Positions 24,915-32,578 of a stretch of DNA of 64,000 nucleotides are shown one piece after another. Under the pieces are notes generated by a model. It was not told the DNA's origin, ran no database searches, and saw nothing but the letters and a program-made list of their open reading frames with translations. The stretch lies in the NCBI RefSeq assembly GCF_009928525.1, contig NZ_JAABOK010000002.1, forward strand, positions 62,001-126,000, read 5' to 3'. Position numbers and translations under genes: made by a program. This DNA is from Chitinophaga solisilvae. GTDB lineage: Bacteria > Bacteroidota > Bacteroidia > Chitinophagales > Chitinophagaceae. How positions within the stretch are numbered: position 1 is the stretch's first letter; each line of letters starts with the position of its first letter.

Positions 24915-27290
24915 ATGAAAATCACTTTCCCGATACGGGTTTACAGCAGTATCAGTATTGCGTTCCTTTTATTATTAGCAGTATTGACAGGCCGGGGGCA
25001 GAGCAACACCGGTAGTATCCGCGGTATCATCATGGCTGGCGGCCAGCCGGCGCCATTCGTATCTGTCACTTTATCCGGTACACTCAAAGGCGCCGTTACC
25101 AACGAAAAAGGCTGGTATGAAGTAACCGGCATTACACCCGGCAGTTATACCTTGCAGATCCGGTATATAGGACTACTGCCACAGCAGAAAGATATTACCA
25201 TCACCACCGGGCAGCAGCTGACCGAAAATTTTACATTGGAGAAAGATGTGAAGGCGCTGCAGGAAATCAGGGTGACAGCAGGTTACAACAAGTTTGCCCG
25301 TAAAGAGGTAGAAGATGTTGCCCGCCTGCCGATCAGGAACCTGGAGAATCCGCAGGTATACAATGTAATTCCCAAAGAGCTGCTGCAGGACCAGGTGATC
25401 ATCAGCTATAACGATGTATTGAAAAATGTAACAGGCGTGAGTCAGGCGCTGGTGAACGGCTCCAATTCCTTCAACCTGCGGGGATTTTTCACCACCAGTT
25501 ATCTGCGTAACGGTTTGCAGGATTTTAAAACCAACAGTATAGAGGTCGTGAATATAGAAAGGATTGAAGTACTGAAAGGACCGTCAGCTACCCTGTTTGG
25601 CAGCAGCCTGGTATCTTTCGGCGGACTGCTGAACCGTGTATCCAAACAGCCTTTTGATAAATTCAGGGGAGAAGTGTCCTATATGGCCGGAGGCTTTGGG
25701 CTGCAGCGCGTAACCCTGGATGTGAATACACCGCTGAGTCAGCAACGTGGGCTGTACCTGCGTACCAATGCGGCTTTTCATAGTGAGAACAGTTTCCAGG
25801 ATGTGGGCTTCACCCGTCGGTTTTTCGTAGCACCGTCACTGTTATATAAACCAAATGAAAGACTTTCGATATTGGTAGATGCAGAATTTTATGCACAGAA
25901 AGCCAACGATTTCAACAGGCTGTTCCCACAAACATCTTTTGTTAAAACCAATCCCCGCGATCTTGAGGTAGACTGGCGCCGGTCTTACGGCAGCAATGAC
26001 CTGTATCAGCGCAAGCCTTCTGCCACTGTATATGGCCGCGTGGATTATAAACTATCGGATACCTGGAAATCGCAGACCAGCGTTGCCTATACCCATGCCA
26101 TACAGAAGGGATACTACACCTGGAATGAACTGATGGGTGACAGTGTATCACGTAATCCCGGATATGCCAATAACATTTACGACTATACGCAGGTGCAGCA
26201 GAATTTCAACGGAGATTTCAAACTGGCAGGTATGCGTAACCGTATCGTAGCAGGTCTGGATTATTTTACCACAGTGGAGCGTAGTACTGCCGCCGAAATT
26301 TATGGTTTTGATAAAGTAGGCATCAAAGGAAATGATCCGCAGTATTACGGGCTGACAGGAGCTACTTTATCTGCAGCGCTGGAAAAATTTCCGTTCAGTG
26401 AAACCTCAACCGGCCAGCATACTTACGGCGCTTATGTATCCGATGTGATCAACATCACAAAGCAACTATTGGTGATGGCCAGTCTGCGGGTAGACCATTT
26501 TATAAACAAGGGCAGCAAGGATCTCGTAAAAGATACCGTAACAGACAAATACAGTCAGACTGCCTTGTCTCCCAAGCTGGGATTGGTGTATCAGCTACTT
26601 CCGCAAAAGCTGTCCGTATTCGGGAATTACATGAACGGGTTTAGTAACAATGCCCCTGGCCGTCAGCCGGACGGTAGTGTTATTAACTTCAAACCCAGTC
26701 AGGCCAATCAGTGGGAGGCAGGTGTGAAAATGGATCTGTTCAACGGAAAATTAAACAGCACCATCAGTTACTATCATATCAAGGTACAGGATGTCATCCG
26801 CAACGACCGTTCACCGGGGCGTACAGGCTTCAGAATACAGGATGGTGGCCAGTTGAGCAAGGGTATTGAGGTGGAGGTAATTGCAAACCCGTTCAGCGGA
26901 TTCAACCTGATTGCCGGTTATGCATACAATGATATTTATACCATCAACACCAACCCTGATGTAGATGGGCTGCGGCAATGGACAGGTCCGGCGCAGACAG
27001 CCAACCTGTGGCTGAACTATTACTTTCTGCATGGTCCGCTGCAGGGGCTGGGCATAGGTGTTGGCGGTAATGCCAATGGTAGGGCATATATTGATCAGTC
27101 ACACTCAGCAGGTATGTTTTACATGCCCGCCTATACCGTATTTAACACGGCAGTAAGCTATGAGCGCTCCTTTTATAAAGCCTCTCTGAAAATTGATAAT
27201 TTAACGAATGAAGTTTACTGGGGAAGTTATGTCGGCCAGATGATGCCCCGCAGGCTAAGTGCTGGTGTCACCGTAAAATTCGGGAAATAA
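24915..27290 (+). CDS. TonB-dependent siderophore-type outer-membrane receptor
   Basis: 791 residues from ATG 24915 (MKITFPIRVYSSISIAFLLL). The longer ORF adds 16 residues without signal character. After the signal peptide there is a carboxypeptidase-regulatory-like domain (GSIRGIIMAGGQPAPFVSVT, about residues 32-110), then a plug (KNVTGVSQALVNGSNSFNLR, VNIERIEVLKGPSATLFGSS) and a beta barrel ending AGVTVKFGK with the typical aromatic-poor terminus. The plug resembles FpvA/FhuE-like receptors, so ferric siderophore uptake is likely. It ends 10 bp before a bidirectional terminator. Confidence 0.85.
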   Translation: MKITFPIRVYSSISIAFLLLLAVLTGRGQSNTGSIRGIIMAGGQPAPFVSVTLSGTLKGAVTNEKGWYEVTGITPGSYTLQIRYIGLLPQQKDITITTGQQLTENFTLEKDVKALQEIRVTAGYNKFARKEVEDVARLPIRNLENPQVYNVIPKELLQDQVIISYNDVLKNVTGVSQALVNGSNSFNLRGFFTTSYLRNGLQDFKTNSIEVVNIERIEVLKGPSATLFGSSLVSFGGLLNRVSKQPFDKFRGEVSYMAGGFGLQRVTLDVNTPLSQQRGLYLRTNAAFHSENSFQDVGFTRRFFVAPSLLYKPNERLSILVDAEFYAQKANDFNRLFPQTSFVKTNPRDLEVDWRRSYGSNDLYQRKPSATVYGRVDYKLSDTWKSQTSVAYTHAIQKGYYTWNELMGDSVSRNPGYANNIYDYTQVQQNFNGDFKLAGMRNRIVAGLDYFTTVERSTAAEIYGFDKVGIKGNDPQYYGLTGATLSAALEKFPFSETSTGQHTYGAYVSDVINITKQLLVMASLRVDHFINKGSKDLVKDTVTDKYSQTALSPKLGLVYQLLPQKLSVFGNYMNGFSNNAPGRQPDGSVINFKPSQANQWEAGVKMDLFNGKLNSTISYYHIKVQDVIRNDRSPGRTGFRIQDGGQLSKGIEVEVIANPFSGFNLIAGYAYNDIYTINTNPDVDGLRQWTGPAQTANLWLNYYFLHGPLQGLGIGVGGNANGRAYIDQSHSAGMFYMPAYTVFNTAVSYERSFYKASLKIDNLTNEVYWGSYVGQMMPRRLSAGVTVKFGK

Positions 27291-27300
27291 AGAATGGATG

Positions 27301-27326
27301 AATCAGGCTCTTACCGGAGCCTGATT
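27301..27326. terminator. Bidirectional terminator between convergent genes
   Basis: A 10-bp perfect stem (AATCAGGCTC 27301-27310 with GAGCCTGATT 27317-27326) and a 6-nt loop, with T-runs on the + strand. It sits exactly between the TonB receptor stop (27290) and the M23-protein stop (27327), serving both. Confidence 0.8.
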
Positions 27327-28424
27327 TTATTTTACGAAGAAACGAATAACACTGTTGGGAGATGGATGTTCTTTTTTGATGGTCTTCTCTGTAACACTTT
27401 GCCATAGCGATTTCCCCAGTATGCTGAGGTCAGGATACACCCCTTTTATTATGAACGCATCAAATACATACGGGGTACCTTCCGCGCCCAGCGGGCTGTT
27501 ACTGTCAGCCACATGCAGGTGCAGGTGCGGGCCGGTAGACTGCCCGGTGAATCCCAGGCTGGCGATCACCGTTCCCTTTTTGATACGCTGACCGGGTTTT
27601 ACACGGATACTTCCCGGTTGCAGGTGCTCATAGAAGACATAGGTATTGTCAGCTATTTTCAGGGATATATAATTGCCGGTGGCATCATCTGCGCCATAGG
27701 CAGGATGTGAAGAGAGAGTGGCGCTTTCCGCGAAATCATTTCTTACTGCAGCAATCTCGCCATCGGCAACGGCCAGCACCTCAGCGCCGTAACCAATCCA
27801 GCTGCGGATGGAATCTTCCTTACGTCCATCAGTATATTTACCATTGTTATCCAGCTGAATAAAGTCTATCGCATAACGTCCCGGGATACGGGGAGTACCC
27901 TCTTTTACAAATATCACCCTGCGGTGGCCGCGTGCCCACATAGGGTGGTAGATAGCCGCCCATATGCCAGCACCCAGCGGCGGGCCTAAGACTACAGGAG
28001 CGCGTTTCACCAGTGCCGTTTTAGCGCCGGATATACTAAACGCTTTACTGCCGGTAGTTCCGGCAATATGATGTATAATGGTATCGGGCAGCTGGCCAGC
28101 AGCTTCCAGGTATAATATAGCGGTGCTGCCGGGCATCATTCTGCCGGAGTCCGAATGTTTGTCGGCGCTGTATATCCATTGCGGAATAGTGGTTTTATCC
28201 AGTTGCAGCAGCAGGCGGCCGGTGGCGGCATCCCGCAGCTGAATGTCTGTCAGCAGTACAGGCGATGGCGCGTAGTTGATGAGCTGTAATTCATAGGAAA
28301 TAGAAGGAGTGTTATTAATGGTCTGTGCCTGCGGCGGATACGGAACGTGCAGGGATAGGGCGGTGGTTTGCGCACGCGCAGAGAAGAAGGAGAAGAGGAG
28401 TAGGGTGGAGAGGAGGTGTTGCAT
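27327..28424 (-). CDS. Secreted M23-family (LytM-like) protein
   Basis: 365 residues with a signal peptide (MQHLLSTLLLFSFFSARAQ). A long beta-rich N-terminal domain precedes an M23 module near the C-terminus with GTVIASLGFTGQSTGPHLHL and the HxH zinc motif (HLHLH, near residue 300). The first zinc site, normally HxxxD, reads RYAIDF, so the His is replaced by Arg. Zinc binding may thus be altered, making it an endopeptidase with unusual coordination or a degenerate regulator. The gene ends at a shared terminator and starts divergent to cas6. Confidence 0.78.
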   Translation of the reverse strand: MQHLLSTLLLFSFFSARAQTTALSLHVPYPPQAQTINNTPSISYELQLINYAPSPVLLTDIQLRDAATGRLLLQLDKTTIPQWIYSADKHSDSGRMMPGSTAILYLEAAGQLPDTIIHHIAGTTGSKAFSISGAKTALVKRAPVVLGPPLGAGIWAAIYHPMWARGHRRVIFVKEGTPRIPGRYAIDFIQLDNNGKYTDGRKEDSIRSWIGYGAEVLAVADGEIAAVRNDFAESATLSSHPAYGADDATGNYISLKIADNTYVFYEHLQPGSIRVKPGQRIKKGTVIASLGFTGQSTGPHLHLHVADSNSPLGAEGTPYVFDAFIIKGVYPDLSILGKSLWQSVTEKTIKKEHPSPNSVIRFFVK

Positions 28425-28500
28425 GATAATAATTGCTGCGTGAATTTTGCTACTAATGTAATTTTAAATCAAATAAAAGTACGGTTTCCCGTTTTTGCTG

Positions 28501-28519
28501 GTAACGAAAATTTCGTTAC
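28501..28519. promoter_or_regulatory. Palindrome upstream of cas6
   Basis: GTAACGAAA, one central A, TTTCGTTAC: a perfect 9-bp dyad. It spans the 3' end of the second degenerate repeat on the minus strand and the first 9 nt beyond it. It may be a conventional dimeric operator for cas6, or a self-matching seed site. It is 75 bp from the cas6 start. Confidence 0.55.
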
Positions 28520-28539
28520 TTTAATTGTTTGATTAAAAT
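28510..28539 (-). repeat. Degenerate CRISPR repeat upstream of cas6
   Basis: Read on the minus strand, this 30-bp segment begins ATTTTAATC and ends GAAAT. It aligns ungapped to the array repeat with 18/30 identities and to the other degenerate copy at 29412-29441 with 23/30. The conserved ends (positions 2-9 and 26-30) are those that matter for Cas6 recognition and the handle. It is solitary, has no second repeat beside it, and points away from cas6. Confidence 0.6.
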
Positions 28540-28593
28540 ACCTGTTTAGTAAGCGAACCCCATCTCACTTACTGTTTTAAAATTTAATTGTTC

Positions 28594-29367
28594 ATGAGAT
28601 TTGCTGCGAGGCTCCTTAGTGTGAGTGATAATTGTACTATACCAATTAACTACTCTTATCCGTTATCGGCTGCGATTTATCGAATTCTGGCGAATGGTGA
28701 TAAGGAATATGCTGAGTTTCTTCATGAAAGAGGCTATGGAAAAGGGTTCAAACTATTTTCTTTTTCGCAGATTAATTGTCCATTTCGCATAGAAGGGGAT
28801 CGTTTGCGTATCCTGGGACGGGAACTTTCATTTTTTATATCCTTTCATCTTCCACAAGCTGCTGAAAGTTTTATTACCGGATTGTTTCAATCTGAAGTTC
28901 TAGTTATAGCTGACCGTAAATCACGGGCAGAATTTCGTTTTCAGAGAATAGAGCGTTTGCCTGATTCTTTAAGTAGTTATCAAGAGAAGGAAGTGGTAGA
29001 AATAAAAGTAAAACCATTGTCTCCTGTGGTTACTGGTCTGCAGGATGAAAGGGGGTACTACAATTTTTTATCTCCGGATGATTCTAGGTTCAATGCAACG
29101 CTTATGTATAACTGGCGGAGTAAAATAGCTTCCTCTTATGATGAAAGCGCTGCAAGAGAAGCAGCAGTATCAATTATATGTCCACCGTTCGAGAAGCCTC
29201 CTAAATCCAGACTTATAACAATAAAAGCTAATACATTAGCAGAAACTAAGATACGTGGGTGGATGAATTTTGAGTTGATGATATCGGGGCAGAAATGTTT
29301 TGTGGATTTATTAATTAACTCAGGCGTTGGATTATATAATGGGCAAGGAATGGGATATGTTTCATAA
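28594..29367 (+). CDS. cas6: CRISPR-associated endoribonuclease Cas6
   Basis: 257 residues from ATG 28594 (MRFAARLLSVSD); the ORF's upstream TTG 28588 is less likely. Cas6 cuts the long array transcript within each repeat to give crRNAs. It shows a double RRM-like pattern, with the C-terminal glycine-rich loop SGVGLYNGQGMGYVS typical of Cas6 and a conserved FKLFSFSQINC strand. It is the first gene of the cas set, separated from the rest by 180 bp that hold a degenerate repeat, so it may be transcribed separately. It has no signal peptide. Confidence 0.9.
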   Translation: MRFAARLLSVSDNCTIPINYSYPLSAAIYRILANGDKEYAEFLHERGYGKGFKLFSFSQINCPFRIEGDRLRILGRELSFFISFHLPQAAESFITGLFQSEVLVIADRKSRAEFRFQRIERLPDSLSSYQEKEVVEIKVKPLSPVVTGLQDERGYYNFLSPDDSRFNATLMYNWRSKIASSYDESAAREAAVSIICPPFEKPPKSRLITIKANTLAETKIRGWMNFELMISGQKCFVDLLINSGVGLYNGQGMGYVS

Positions 29368-29379
29368 AATATATGTATA

Positions 29380-29441
29380 AGTGTCAGTATCCCAATACCT
29401 TGATAAAACTAATTTCAATTCTTTTAAAGTTCGATTAAAAT
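29380..29441 (-). ncRNA. Candidate crRNA-like regulatory RNA (CreA/CreR type)
   Basis: Transcribed leftward, this would give a degenerate repeat followed by a pseudo-spacer beginning TAGTTTTATCAAGG. Solitary crRNA-like RNAs of this layout, with a degenerate repeat located in the cas6-cas8 gap, are known as CreA or CreR. They guide the type I effector to a toxin-gene or cas promoter by a short seed match. Here the 3' handle ATTGAAAT is identical to the array's. No promoter or trailing repeat is recognised, so expression is only a hypothesis. Confidence 0.4.
29412..29441 (-). repeat. Degenerate CRISPR repeat in the cas6-cas8b gap
   Basis: On the minus strand this 30-bp segment aligns ungapped and end to end with the array repeat, 22/30 identical. 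Positions 2-10 (TTTTAATCG) and 21-30 (GAATTGAAAT) are perfect and the differences are central, apart from position 1. The Cas6 handle is thus fully kept. It is a single copy and antisense to the operon. Confidence 0.8.
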
Positions 29442-29546
29442 GTATGAAATACTGACAATGTAAAATTAATAAAAATTTCCGATCCAGGTTATTATACCAT
29501 GATATAACTATGATGATTTTTTACTACCTTGGTAGAAAATTATCTC

Positions 29547-29711
29547 ATGGAAGAGTTTTATTATCTAGTGAGTGACGGAAGCGAAATGGATACTGAAAGT
29601 TTTATCAGTTACATTCTTTATGAAGGATTAATAAAAGAAGCATTCACTTTTTGTGAAAGTGACTTTTCCTGTCCGGAAGCCTATAATTATTTTAAAAACC
29701 TGTTTCAATAA
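29547..29711 (+). CDS. Small acidic protein coupled to cas8b
   Basis: 54 residues from ATG 29547 (MEEFYYLVSDGSEMDTESFI); the track ORF begins at a TTG. Its stop TAA overlaps the cas8b ATG in TAATG (29709-29713), so the two genes are translationally coupled and on one message. It is very acidic (11 Asp/Glu, 2 Lys, no Arg) and Tyr/Phe-rich. No family is recognised. Possible roles are a small effector accessory, a Cas8b regulator, an acidic DNA mimic or simply a leader peptide. It is placed between the degenerate repeat and cas8b, where CreTA modules are found in other type I-B loci. Confidence 0.6.
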   Translation: MEEFYYLVSDGSEMDTESFISYILYEGLIKEAFTFCESDFSCPEAYNYFKNLFQ

Positions 29712-31648
29712 TGATAAGAGAGCTTGTAAACTTTGCTGCTGCGTTGGATGAAGAGTTTAAAATGCTGGGCTCACTTCCTAAAGAAGGAATACATGTGTTG
29801 CTGCATATAAAAAAGGAAGATCAGCGGGTAAGTATAGATATGGAGCATTTTGAATATGAACAGTTTTATAAAAGTCAAAAGGAGGCGCCTTCTGACTTCT
29901 TAAATAAGTGTAAGCTATTCCATCAAAATGCTTGGTGTATTGATACCAATAAATGTTTCGATCTGCCCACAAAGGCTATACATACCTGTTCGCCGCTGGC
30001 AGTAGGTTTTAAGCGAGAACATCTGGAAGGAGGGGTAAAGTTTAATGAAAATCAGGCGCGCAGCAAAAGGCAGATTAATGAACGCTTTGGCGACTATTTC
30101 AACAGGGCATTTGAACTGTTTAAGAGTCCTGAAGAAGCTGAAACATATAAGGTTTTCAGCCAGTTATTCACCAGTGGTGAATTTAATGGTATTCTTCTAA
30201 AGATTGGTGAAAAGAATATTGTACGCAGAGAAGCATTAGAAGTTAGCCTGCAGGAAAAGAAAGAAGAGCTGAAACAGAGCATTGATGAGATACAAAAAGG
30301 ATTAATAAAGGAATCTATAACTGAAATCGAACAGCAGCTGCTCAAAGTAAAACCCCTGGAAGATAGTAACTACATCATTTTTTATGTGGATGTTCCTTTA
30401 GAAACATACCGTCAGGTGCATACCAGATACCTGGATGATAAACTTTTTAATAAAGCGGATTATAATACTGTACCAGATGAGCAGGGTGTTATTTATGGAA
30501 CCAATAACTTCATGAATACCTTTAATGATAAGATGCCTTTTCTGATGCATCAGACAGCAAGTTTCGACATCAGCGGCCGCATTTCCAACAGAGATGCCCG
30601 ATTGCTGAATGACCTGTTGAATGTTTTGCCTAATAAAACCTTACCTAATCCTTTGCCTATATTTCTCTATAAGGATGAGTTAGAGAGAATGATACCAGTT
30701 TTCCGGGAAGGAGGTAATAAGATAGGGTACAAAGACATGATTGACAGCATCGCAGAATATTATAAGCAGGATGCTCCCAATTATTATCTTCTTTTCTGGC
30801 AAAATACTGTTGATGGAATTGTCTTTCGTGATTTTGACTATGTGTCAGGTTTTGAGTATAGCTTTCCCCAGGCGATGGCCATACAGAATCTGTTTGGCTT
30901 AAAGGGGAAAAATGACAACTCCCTCAAAAGATACCCATTGATTAAAGATGCGTTTGATATGGAACAGCAGGTGTTTAAACCACTGTTACAGAACAGGTAT
31001 CATAAGCTGGATTATTTCGGTGAATTCGAGAAAGAATTATATACAGGTCATGATTTAACCTTTAGTTCTTTTTGCAAGTACCGGAAGATGATTTATGACT
31101 ATGTCTATAAGTCCAGAAGAAATGTAATTGATGGCAGGATATGGGATGAAATGGCTTTTAATGCCATTCTGGATGATGTGAAGAAAGGGAATAAATATGA
31201 AGTGAAGGAGAAACTGAATATTTGGTACAGCCTATATGATTTTTTTAATAATGATAAATCAATTGATATGATTAATAAATTGAAAGAATATCAGGATTTT
31301 GTCACTTCCGTTATAAAAGGAGAGTCTCCGATGGAAGTTACGGATGAAAAGGTTGCTTTTGCCGCCGGACAGCTAATAGAATATCTTCATAGTAAAAGTG
31401 AATCGGCAGATACCAGTTATAAATTATTGGAGCCATATCTGCAGCAGTCTAAGTATACTGAGTTTAAAGCCTCCATAGTGAACGATTTTAATCGTTATAA
31501 ACATGAAGAATTTTCAAGGAGTTATCAGTATGTTGCTGCTTTGGTGCTCGCTTATGAAACAGATTCCAATATCCGGAAATTAATGCCGCAGTTTCTTTCA
31601 GGTGTATTTGCAAAAAATCAATTATTCAGTTCATCTTCTTCAAAATAA
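29711..31648 (+). CDS. cas8b: Type I-B effector large subunit Cas8b (Csh1-like)
   Basis: 645 residues. The size, position before cas7-cas5-cas3 and the presence of a Csh1/TM1802-like N-terminus (AALDEEFKMLGSLPKEG, HVLLHIKKEDQRVSID) identify the large subunit of a type I-B Cascade. It recognises the PAM and recruits Cas3 to the R-loop. The sequence has a Cys-containing segment (NKCKLFHQNAWCIDTNKCF, about residues 60-80) possibly related to a zinc-binding site of the family. It is highly AT-rich like the following genes. Cas7 begins 6 bp after its stop. Confidence 0.88.
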   Translation: MIRELVNFAAALDEEFKMLGSLPKEGIHVLLHIKKEDQRVSIDMEHFEYEQFYKSQKEAPSDFLNKCKLFHQNAWCIDTNKCFDLPTKAIHTCSPLAVGFKREHLEGGVKFNENQARSKRQINERFGDYFNRAFELFKSPEEAETYKVFSQLFTSGEFNGILLKIGEKNIVRREALEVSLQEKKEELKQSIDEIQKGLIKESITEIEQQLLKVKPLEDSNYIIFYVDVPLETYRQVHTRYLDDKLFNKADYNTVPDEQGVIYGTNNFMNTFNDKMPFLMHQTASFDISGRISNRDARLLNDLLNVLPNKTLPNPLPIFLYKDELERMIPVFREGGNKIGYKDMIDSIAEYYKQDAPNYYLLFWQNTVDGIVFRDFDYVSGFEYSFPQAMAIQNLFGLKGKNDNSLKRYPLIKDAFDMEQQVFKPLLQNRYHKLDYFGEFEKELYTGHDLTFSSFCKYRKMIYDYVYKSRRNVIDGRIWDEMAFNAILDDVKKGNKYEVKEKLNIWYSLYDFFNNDKSIDMINKLKEYQDFVTSVIKGESPMEVTDEKVAFAAGQLIEYLHSKSESADTSYKLLEPYLQQSKYTEFKASIVNDFNRYKHEEFSRSYQYVAALVLAYETDSNIRKLMPQFLSGVFAKNQLFSSSSSK

Positions 31649-31654
31649 AAAGTA

Positions 31655-32566
31655 ATGAATAGCTTCAATAACCGTGTATATGGCGCTGCCATTATTAAAT
31701 CCGTGAACTCCAATTATAATGCTGATTTCTCTGGCATGCCTCGGAAATTGCCTAGTGGTACTGTATACGCTACGGATAAAGTGCTGAAATATTCCATAAG
31801 AAATTATTGGAGAGATGCGTTGAATGAGAAAGTATTCTATTTTAAATCTTTAAGTGAAGATATGTCACCCCGCTCGCTGGATGAAACGTATAGTTTCCAT
31901 TTTGGAGATTCTAAAGAAAAGGATAAGAATAAAATGCGGCTAGAAGTATTAAGTAATCTGCTGCAATGCCTGGATGTAAGATTGTTTGGAGGTACCTATG
32001 CCGGTAAAACAAACATATCCATCCATGGAACCTGCCAGATTACGCCAGGGCTTAACAGGTATCCCGATAATGTGATTTACACCGAGCAGATTATGTCTCC
32101 TTTCAGAAATTCAAATGATGCAAAGGCAGATAGCAAAATGACAACTTTAGGGTCCCAGTCCCGCTTGCAGGAAGGTCATTATGTTCATCATTTTTCCATC
32201 AACCCGAAGAATATAGCCGACGATGTAGAAAGAACAGGTGTAGAAGGGTTAACACAGCAGGATATTAACCACCTGAAAGAAGGACTGAAGAAAGGAGTTA
32301 CCTATTATGATTCAGCTGCCAAAGCAGGAACAGAAAATGAACTTTTGCTTTGGATACAACTTAAACCAGACGCTAAAATAGTGCTGCCTTCTTTTGTGAG
32401 TATGATTGATATTAATGAAGAAAGGGAGATAGACCTGTCCAGGGTGAGTGAGCTGTTGGAAAAGGATTATGTGAAATCGGAAGTAGAGAAGGTGGAAATT
32501 TACTATAATAAGTTGAATACAAAAATATTGAATGAACCTGCCGGCGCCATCATTTCAGCGTTATAA
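31655..32566 (+). CDS. cas7: Cascade backbone subunit Cas7 (Csh2-like)
   Basis: 303 residues. Cas7 forms the helical filament that covers the crRNA spacer. The N-terminal RRM-like part (NRVYGAAIIKSVNSNYNADF) and LSNLLQCLDVRLFGGTYAGK with RYPDNVIYTEQIMSPFRN match the Csh2/Cas7 family. Length and position between cas8b and cas5 are canonical. The next gene starts 12 bp later. Confidence 0.9.
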   Translation: MNSFNNRVYGAAIIKSVNSNYNADFSGMPRKLPSGTVYATDKVLKYSIRNYWRDALNEKVFYFKSLSEDMSPRSLDETYSFHFGDSKEKDKNKMRLEVLSNLLQCLDVRLFGGTYAGKTNISIHGTCQITPGLNRYPDNVIYTEQIMSPFRNSNDAKADSKMTTLGSQSRLQEGHYVHHFSINPKNIADDVERTGVEGLTQQDINHLKEGLKKGVTYYDSAAKAGTENELLLWIQLKPDAKIVLPSFVSMIDINEEREIDLSRVSELLEKDYVKSEVEKVEIYYNKLNTKILNEPAGAIISAL

Positions 32567-32578
32567 ACCCGTTGGCCC

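Larger units (their letters stand above)
29368..29546. other. cas6-cas8b intergenic region with repeat-like element
   Basis: 179 bp between cas6 and the 54-codon ORF. It contains a degenerate repeat (29412-29441, minus strand) flanked by a perfect 9-bp inverted repeat (TGTCAGTAT 29382-29390 and ATACTGACA 29449-29457). A 12-bp dyad CTACC-tt-GGTAG (29524-29535) lies just upstream of the ORF. It may contain a promoter for the cas8b operon and a possible minus-strand small RNA. No convincing consensus promoter was seen. Confidence 0.6.
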
